Assembly: GCA_007745835.1 (NCBI GenBank)
Contig: CP036424.1
Coordinates: 186,001 to 250,000 of the forward strand
Source of the DNA: Planctomycetes bacterium MalM25
GTDB lineage: Bacteria; Planctomycetota; Planctomycetia; Pirellulales; Lacipirellulaceae
Direction of reading: 5' to 3'
DNA length: 64,000 nucleotides
Part shown: positions 59,019 to 64,000 of the stretch, piece by piece
How positions within the stretch are numbered: position 1 is the first letter of the stretch
Layout: every line of letters begins with the position of its first letter
The notes under the pieces: model-generated
Seen by the model: only the letters and a program-made list of their open reading frames with translations
What the model was told of the DNA's origin: nothing
Database searches by the model: none
Position numbers and translations under genes: made by a program

Positions 59019-60209
59019 TCAATCGGGTCGCGCCGGTTGGTCCGCCTTGTCCAGCGCCGCAACGAGCCGATCGAGGTCCTCCGGCGTGTGTCTTGCGGAC
59101 AAGCTGACCCGCAGCAGCGACTCCCCCTCGGGCACGGTGGGAGGGCGGATCGCCGGCACGAAGAGGCCCCGCTCGGCCAGCCCGGCCGACAGCGCGACCG
59201 CCAGCCGGGGGTCGCCGACCCGGATCGGAACGATCTGGCTCTCGGACCCGGCGAGGTCCCAGCCAAGCGACGCGAGGCGTTCGCGGAGCGAAGCGGCGGC
59301 CGCGAGCAGCCGCTCGCGCCGCTCGGGCTCGGCCTGGGCGATCCGCAACGCCTCGATCCCGGCGGCCGCCAACGCCGGCGGCGTTGCGGTCGAGAAGACG
59401 TAGCTCCGGGCGCGGTTCGACAGCCAATCAACGAGCTCCCGGCTCCCCGCGATAAATCCCCCCGCGGAGCCGAGCGCCTTGCTGAGCGTCCCCATGCGGA
59501 TGGTGACCTGCGCCGGCAGGTCGGGCGCCGTGGTGGCGGCTTGCTCGACCGAGCCACGCCCGGCTGGACCCCACACGCCCGTGGCGTGCGCCTCATCGAC
59601 CAGCAGCATGGCGCCGTGCTCCGCGGCGAGCCGGCCGATCTGGGCCAGCGGGGCGAAGTCGCCGTCCATGCTGAAGAGACCGTCGGTCACGATCAGCCGG
59701 CGGCGGAATCTTCCCGCGTCGGTGGCGAGCAGCTCGGCGAGGTGCTCCGCGTCGTTGTGCCGATAGATCCGCCGCTCGGCGTGCGCCAGTCGGCAGCCGT
59801 CGATCAGGCAGGCGTGGTTCTTGGCGTCGGCGTAGATCGCGTCGCCCGCCTCGACGAGCGCCGGGATGACCCCCGCGCCGGCGGCGAAGCCGGACGGGAA
59901 CAGCATGGCCGCCTCCACTCCCTCGAACTCGGCCAGCCGTTGCTCGAGCTCGGCGTGCGGCTCCGATCGTCCGGAGACGACGGGGCTCGCGCCCGCGCCC
60001 CAGCCGTGCCGGTCGGTGGCGACGTGGGCCGCTTCGGCGAGGCGGGGATCGCCGGCGAGGCCCAGGTAGTCGTTCGCCCCGAAGTCGACGACCTCCCCCG
60101 CCCACTCCCCTGTCAGCCCGGTCGCCACGCGGCGGATCCGGCGCAGGCCCTCCTGCTCGAGGTGGTCGAGCGCGTCGGGCAGCCAGTCGAGGGGCTCGGG
60201 ATTCGGCAT
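59019..60209 (-). CDS. bioF: 8-amino-7-oxononanoate synthase (BioF)
   Basis: 396 residues from ATG MPNPEPLDWLPDAL. Fold-type I alpha-oxoamine synthase: NDYLGLAGDPRL, SGRSEPHAELEQRLAEFEG, FPSGFAAGAGVIPAL, IVTDGLFSMDGDFAPL, LLVDEAHATGVWGP, and TLSKALGSAGGFIAG with the PLP-binding Lys. BioF condenses pimeloyl-ACP with L-alanine in biotin synthesis. No other bio gene is in the window. The related Kbl and serine palmitoyltransferase share motifs, so BioF is likely but not certain. Confidence 0.88.
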   Translation of the reverse strand: MPNPEPLDWLPDALDHLEQEGLRRIRRVATGLTGEWAGEVVDFGANDYLGLAGDPRLAEAAHVATDRHGWGAGASPVVSGRSEPHAELEQRLAEFEGVEAAMLFPSGFAAGAGVIPALVEAGDAIYADAKNHACLIDGCRLAHAERRIYRHNDAEHLAELLATDAGRFRRRLIVTDGLFSMDGDFAPLAQIGRLAAEHGAMLLVDEAHATGVWGPAGRGSVEQAATTAPDLPAQVTIRMGTLSKALGSAGGFIAGSRELVDWLSNRARSYVFSTATPPALAAAGIEALRIAQAEPERRERLLAAAASLRERLASLGWDLAGSESQIVPIRVGDPRLAVALSAGLAERGLFVPAIRPPTVPEGESLLRVSLSARHTPEDLDRLVAALDKADQPARPD

Positions 60210-60400
60210 AAGCGTCACAGGAGGCACGGCGTTGCGATCTCAGTTTGACACAGCGGGGCCAAAGGCCAAGGATTCAGCAGCCCTAAACTCCGATAGCGAC
60301 TTGATTTAGTCGCTTCAGAGGCCAGATTCCCGGGGCGTTTGGGAACTCCCCGCGGTACGGCCGCGTCTCACTTCCCGACGCCGCCAGTGCGCAGAGCGTC

Positions 60401-61156
60401 GTGACGCCCGATCCCCACCAAGACGACCCGTCCGCTCCCGAGGCGGACGCTCCTCCCCCGCACGACCCTCCTACGCACCGAGCCGGCCCCGGCGAGGCAG
60501 ACGATTTGTCGAGTCTAGCGATCTCCGCCGCCCTCCCCCTGCCCGCCGCCGCGGGCGCGACGCCGCGCGGTGCGGCTGCCGCCCCGGTCGAAGACGACCG
60601 CGCCCTCGACGATCGCTTGATCGACCGCTCGCTCGCGGGCGACTCGGCTTCGTACGGCGAGCTGGTGGGGCGCTACCAGGATCGCCTGCGGGCGTCGCTG
60701 ATGCGGCTGACCGGTTCCGCCGAGGAGGCGGAGGACGTCGCCCAGGAGGCGTTTGTCCAAGCCTACCTGAAACTCAGCACCTTCCAGCGGACCAGCCGCT
60801 TCTACACGTGGATTTACCGGATCGCCTTCAACCAAGCGATCAGCAAGAACCGCAAGAAGCGGCCCCGCCTGTCGCTCACCGCGGTGCAGGACGCCGGCGG
60901 CCCCGAACCGGTCGCCGAGAGCGACTGCCCGACCACCGCGACCTTCCAGGACGAACGCGCCCGGTTGCTGCACGAGGCGATCGCCACGCTCGAGGAGGAT
61001 CACCGCCAGGTGATCGTGCTCCGCGAGTTCGAGGAGATGGACTACCAGCAGATCGCCGAGCTGATCGGCGCGCCGATCGGCACGGTCCGCAGCCGCCTGT
61101 TCCGCGCCCGATCCCAGCTGAAAGAGACCCTGGCCTCGACCCTCGGCGAAACGTGA
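60401..61156 (+). CDS. ECF-type RNA polymerase sigma factor
   Basis: 251 residues from GTG. The first 65 residues are Pro/Ala/Asp-rich and absent from most ECF sigma factors. The region-2 core follows: LVGRYQDRLRASLMRLTGSAEEAEDVAQEAFVQAYLKLSTF, then SRFYTWIYRIAFNQAISKNRK (2.3/2.4). Region 4 reads AIATLEEDHRQVIVLREFEEMDYQQIAELIGAPIGTVRSRLFRARSQL. The start may be further in, as no strong ribosome site marks the GTG. The anti-sigma gene lies 115 bases downstream. Confidence 0.88.
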   Translation: MTPDPHQDDPSAPEADAPPPHDPPTHRAGPGEADDLSSLAISAALPLPAAAGATPRGAAAAPVEDDRALDDRLIDRSLAGDSASYGELVGRYQDRLRASLMRLTGSAEEAEDVAQEAFVQAYLKLSTFQRTSRFYTWIYRIAFNQAISKNRKKRPRLSLTAVQDAGGPEPVAESDCPTTATFQDERARLLHEAIATLEEDHRQVIVLREFEEMDYQQIAELIGAPIGTVRSRLFRARSQLKETLASTLGET

Positions 61157-61271
61157 CCCGCCACAGGAACTCCGCGCCCGAACCAAGCGACTAAGAGACA
61201 CACCTGCGAGAGCCGCCCCCCCTCGATGCGGGGCGGCACGGAAGCCCTCTCGACCCGTTAGCGAGCCAACC

Positions 61272-62207
61272 ATGAACGCTCCCCCCGCCAACCAACCGCC
61301 GCACGACTCGGGCGTCCCCGAGGTGTGGGGCGAACGGATCAGCGCCTACCTCGACGGCGAGCTCTCCGTCGCCGAGGCGGCCGACGTCGAGCGGTACCTC
61401 GCCGACGAGCCGGCGGCCCGGCGGTTGGCGGACGACCTGCGGGGAGTGAGCCGGACGGTCCAAGGATCGCCCGCCCCCACGTTCAACAACGACCTGGCCT
61501 CGTCGGTCGTCGCCGAAGCGTTGCGTCGGCAGGCGACAGGCGAGGACGCCGCGGAGCTGCCGGACCGTCTCGAGCCGGAGGGCGACTTCGGCCTGCCGTT
61601 CGGCAAGTCGGCGCGGGGTTGGTCGTGGGCCGGTGTGGCGGTCGCCGCGGCGGTGCTGATCAGCTTCTACGGCCGCCCCGAGCGCCCCGCCGGGCCGGGC
61701 GTGGCCGTGACCCAGCAGCCGATCGACCAAGCCGTTTATGCGATTCAACAGGCGACTCCCAACCTGCGTGTCGTCGATTACCAAGCCACGCCCGACAAGC
61801 TCGAGCGGCTCCGTCGCTACTTCGCGGTGCCCTCGGCTCAGCGGGCGAACCTGCCCAGCGGGTTGATGACCGTGGCGGAAGCGGCCGACCCGCAGTCGCT
61901 CGGCGGCTCGCAGGAGCAGCTGGTTTACGTCGATGCCGAAGAGGCGGAGCTCGATCGCCTGCTCGCCGACCTCGATGGCGCGAAGCAGGTCGGCGTCGAC
62001 CGATCGACGCCGGCGCCCCCCGCGGCCCCGTCGAAGGTGCGGGCCGTGCCGCTGCGGATCAAACTCTCCCCCGAGGCGATCGCGAAGCTCAAGCAGCAGG
62101 CTCAAGCCAAGGGGGCGACCCCAACCGCCCCGGGCGGACGGCGCCTGGTGGTGCTGCGGATTCGGGTGAAGCCGGCGAATAAGCCAACGCAGCCTTCGAG
62201 CAAGTAA
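61272..62207 (+). CDS. Anti-sigma factor, membrane-spanning
   Basis: 311 residues. N-terminal anti-sigma-like helix set (about 20-58): WGERISAYLDGELSVAEAADVERYLADEPAARRLADDLR. No Cys/His zinc motif is seen, so it is not the ZAS type. One membrane helix near 118-136 (WSWAGVAVAAAVLISFYG). The C-terminal periplasmic part is helical with a Pro/Ala region. With the ECF gene just upstream it forms a sigma/anti-sigma pair. Confidence 0.8.
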   Translation: MNAPPANQPPHDSGVPEVWGERISAYLDGELSVAEAADVERYLADEPAARRLADDLRGVSRTVQGSPAPTFNNDLASSVVAEALRRQATGEDAAELPDRLEPEGDFGLPFGKSARGWSWAGVAVAAAVLISFYGRPERPAGPGVAVTQQPIDQAVYAIQQATPNLRVVDYQATPDKLERLRRYFAVPSAQRANLPSGLMTVAEAADPQSLGGSQEQLVYVDAEEAELDRLLADLDGAKQVGVDRSTPAPPAAPSKVRAVPLRIKLSPEAIAKLKQQAQAKGATPTAPGGRRLVVLRIRVKPANKPTQPSSK

Positions 62208-62314
62208 GGCTGGCCTCCTCACGCGTTGGGCGCCGTTTGGCTTCCAAGACGCGACGCGGGCCGGGCGAGTCGGTATCCTAGAGGGATTCCCCTCCGCCCC
62301 GAATCACCCCGCGC

Positions 62315-62743
62315 ATGATCGCCACCTCCCTGTTATCGCTGGTGCTGCTGGCCCTCGCGGGCGTGCTGTTCGACGCGCACCGCCGCGATTGGCGCCGCGC
62401 CGACCAGCCGGACGAGGACCCGGCGGCCCACCGCTTCGCCCGTTCTCGTTTCCACAGGCGGCGTTTGGCAACGGGCGTGATCGCGGTGCTGGGAGTGCTG
62501 GTCGCCATCTGGCCGATCGTGCCCCGTGAGCCGACGTCGGTGCTCGTGTACTTGGTGGCGTTGTGTGGGCTAACGTTAGCGCTCATCGCCTTCGCCGCGA
62601 CCGACGCCTGGGCTTCGGGGAAGTACTACCAGGGCGAGTCCCGCCGTCGCTTGGCTGAGCACGCCACGCAGCTCCGCGAGGCGATCGACCAGCGACGCTT
62701 GGCGGGCGAGGTGGCCGGCGATTCGGAGGCCGGCCGCGTCTGA
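62315..62743 (+). CDS. Hypothetical membrane protein
   Basis: 142 residues. Three membrane helices: LLSLVLLALAGVLFDA, TGVIAVLGVLVAIWPIV and VLVYLVALCGLTLALIAFAA. Between them are short basic segments, and a helical cytoplasmic tail follows (QGESRRRLAEHATQLREAID). Family unknown. Its stop overlaps the start of the next gene by one base, so the two are coupled. Confidence 0.7.
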   Translation: MIATSLLSLVLLALAGVLFDAHRRDWRRADQPDEDPAAHRFARSRFHRRRLATGVIAVLGVLVAIWPIVPREPTSVLVYLVALCGLTLALIAFAATDAWASGKYYQGESRRRLAEHATQLREAIDQRRLAGEVAGDSEAGRV

Positions 62744-63393
62744 TGGACCCCCTCCGTTTCGCGATCGCCGCCGTCCCTTTGGCCGCCTACTTGGTGCTGC
62801 TGGGGCTGATCAATCTTCGTCGTCGGCCGACGGTGGTCTCCGGGGCGAGCGACGTGGCGACCCTCGGCCTCGCCCTAACCGGGCTGGTGATGATCGGGCC
62901 GATCTCGCTCTTCTGGCCCGAGCACGCCTCGGAGAGCTTGGGCGATTTCGTGTGGCTCTTCCTGCTCGCCTTCTATTGGTTGTGGGTGGTGCTGATCGTC
63001 ATGCTCGGTCGCCCCCGGCTGGTGATCTACAACCTGACCGCCGAGGAGCTCCGGCCAGTGCTGTCGGAGGCCTCCCGGCGGATCGACCCGAGCGGGCGCT
63101 GGGCGGGCGACAACTTGTCGCTGCCGAGCGTGGGCGTGCAGGCGCACCTCGACTGCCTCGCCTGGATGCGGAACACGAGCCTTGTTTCGAGCGGGGGGCG
63201 GCAAGACCTGGCCGGCTGGCGGCGTCTGGGCCGCACGGTGGAGCGTTCCTTACGGGACACCGAAACCCCTCCGAGCAGCCGCGGGGCGAGCCTGCTGGGC
63301 GTTGGCGTGGGGTTGCTGGTGATGAGCGTGGCCCGCCTGGTGAGCGATCCGCCCGCGGTTTTGGCCGCCTGGCAGCAGATTATTGCCGGCTGA
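62743..63393 (+). CDS. Hypothetical membrane protein, coupled to the previous gene
   Basis: 216 residues from ATG MDPLRFAIAAVPLAAYLV. About three N-terminal membrane helices (including FAIAAVPLAAYLVLLGLI and LGLALTGLVMIGPISLFW), then a soluble domain LVIYNLTAEELRPVLSEASRRID, and a last helix GASLLGVGVGLLVMSVARLV. Start and preceding stop share one base (TGATG). No family was recognised. Confidence 0.7.
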   Translation: MDPLRFAIAAVPLAAYLVLLGLINLRRRPTVVSGASDVATLGLALTGLVMIGPISLFWPEHASESLGDFVWLFLLAFYWLWVVLIVMLGRPRLVIYNLTAEELRPVLSEASRRIDPSGRWAGDNLSLPSVGVQAHLDCLAWMRNTSLVSSGGRQDLAGWRRLGRTVERSLRDTETPPSSRGASLLGVGVGLLVMSVARLVSDPPAVLAAWQQIIAG

Positions 63394-63494
63394 GCCCGCC
63401 TGGGGATTCGCCCGCGGGGTCCCCCCAGCCGGCGCCCCTTGACACCCGATCGCCAGGGTCGGCAAAAGCCCCCGACTTGACGTGGCGAAAAAAC

Positions 63495-63522
63495 TTGACT
63501 TTGCGATCTCCACAGGGATAAT
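63495..63522 (+). promoter_or_regulatory. Sigma-70-like promoter
   Basis: TTGACT (63495-63500) and GATAAT (63517-63522), 16 bases apart. Transcription from here gives a leader of about 410 bases before the edge gene. Two other TTGAC elements lie just upstream (63439 and 63477) without -10 partners. Confidence 0.5.
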
Positions 63523-63724
63523 CCCTCGATCTCGCAACGGATGGGACGGGCTCACTCGGCCGGCGGAAGCTGGCCGAAAGGGTTGAGACCGCGGCCCAAT
63601 TGCCCGAGGGATGCAGGCGGCGGAAGTGCTCGGGGCCGCGCCCCGTTTAGGACTCGTACGCCACCCTCAAACCAGGATGAACCGTTGCGGTAGGAAGGAG
63701 TAGAAGCAAGGGAAGGATTCGCGA

Positions 63725-63771
63725 GGCGCCAAGCCGACGCTGGTGGATTGCCAGCCTGGTTCGGAGGCGCC
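63725..63771 (+). ncRNA. Hairpin with nested stems in the leader
   Basis: GGCGCC (63725-63730) pairs with GGCGCC (63766-63771); CCGA (63734-63737) with TCGG (63761-63764); and GCTGG (63739-63743) with CCAGC (63751-63755) around a 7-base loop. The internal loops are small and asymmetric, as in folded regulatory RNAs. Confidence 0.5.
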
Positions 63772-63811
63772 AAATGACGCAGGGACGTGTCGCCCAAGCG
63801 GAAAAAAGGCG

Positions 63812-63837
63812 GTCGAGGTGTAATCCCACACCACGAC
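63812..63837 (+). ncRNA. Hairpin with an A-A mismatch in the leader
   Basis: GTCG-A-GGTGT (63812-63821), AATCCC loop, ACACC-A-CGAC (63828-63837): nine pairs interrupted by one symmetrical A-A mismatch. The symmetry argues for a selected RNA stem. Confidence 0.55.
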
Positions 63838-63936
63838 GGACGCTTTAAATCCTAGGACGACAGACCAATAGGACGACGCACCGCGGCTACCCGCTTGGAG
63901 CCGCCGTTGTCCCGAAACGCATAAAGGACCCCCGCC

Positions 63937-64000
63937 ATGCCCGATCCCACCCTCGGCAACGTCTTCGAAGCGATCCTCAAGTACGGCCACGACGAGGACT
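63937..64000 (+). CDS. Hypothetical protein, N-terminal fragment cut by window edge
   Basis: An ATG with AAAGGA upstream begins MPDPTLGNVFEAILKYG and runs to the right edge (21 residues). The N-terminus suggests a soluble protein; no family can be assigned from this length. It sits behind the structured 63394-63936 leader. Confidence 0.55.
   Translation, partial: MPDPTLGNVFEAILKYGHDED

Larger units (their letters stand above)
63394..63936 (+). other. Long structured leader/ncRNA candidate
   Basis: A 543-base gap with a promoter at 63495-63522, at least three well-formed hairpins (63725-63771, 63812-63837, 63883-63904) and a ribosome site AAGGA before the ATG at 63937. Minus-strand open frames occur in it but have no recognisable content. 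It is likely a long 5' leader or a separate small RNA. Confidence 0.55.

Noticed and set aside
63552-63797. Minus-strand frame inside the structured leader
   Set aside because: No ribosome site or domain, and it is covered by RNA-like stems; likely chance.

Overview
The window is GC-rich, gene-dense bacterial chromosome, and everything points to a planctomycete of the Pirellulales type. The evidence is a DUF1559 prepilin-like protein with its lipoprotein partner, three PEP-CTERM secreted proteins (one with a dockerin-type calcium repeat), a BBP7-like outer-membrane barrel, a SEC-C/TPR protein, a short ECF sigma/anti-sigma pair, and many small intergenic inverted repeats. The family-level guess (Lacipirellulaceae-like) is an inference from the PEP-CTERM/dockerin content and base composition. 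I saw no rRNA, tRNA, CRISPR array, transposase or prophage, so most of the window reads as ordinary core chromosome.

Layout. 1-1.6 kb: sparse, with an edge-truncated gene, a cluster of hairpins and a STAS-like protein. 1.6-10.2 kb: cytochrome c'-like protein, phosphohexomutase, orphan nucleotidyltransferase, YbaN-type membrane protein, cysH with an Rrf2 regulator, larC, and a J-domain/leucine-rich-repeat protein. 10.5-24.6 kb: thrS with an insertion, two PEP-CTERM proteins, a CBM9-like protein, a PQQ-type beta-propeller, ribD, the DUF1559/lipoprotein pair, the SEC-C/TPR protein and the outer-membrane barrel. 24.7-34.6 kb: an RND/MMPL transporter followed by an S41 protease, a large PEP-CTERM protein, folC, and a membrane-tethered ClpP-like protease. 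34.8-42.3 kb: a YfcE phosphoesterase, a ribosomal-protein-modification group (RimB-like protease, RimK with an extra C-terminal TrkA_C-like domain, RimI), a membrane protein/GT2 glycosyltransferase pair, glutathione peroxidase and DUF502. 42.6-47.5 kb: infC, a site-2 protease with a coupled zinc-ribbon protein, an SDR behind a perfect palindromic operator, DUF1579, a hydrolase and a STAS protein. 47.7-53.5 kb: the complete pyruvate dehydrogenase operon lpdA-aceE-aceF (minus strand). 53.8-64 kb: GH29 fucosidase, TIGR01777 epimerase, rhomboid, coiled-coil membrane protein, bioF, ECF sigma/anti-sigma, two coupled membrane proteins, and a 540-bp structured leader before a gene cut by the right edge.

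The strongest unexplained signals are non-coding. At least nine gaps carry perfect or near-perfect, often nested, inverted repeats of several sequence families, and they sit at both internal junctions of the pyruvate dehydrogenase operon. Next are a promoter-led structured region at 63.5-63.9 kb, hairpins at 0.38-0.48 kb, the RimB-RimK(TrkA_C)-RimI group, and an orphan TetR-type operator before the SDR gene. Start codons were chosen from the sequence where a longer frame was open upstream; coordinates include the stop codon.
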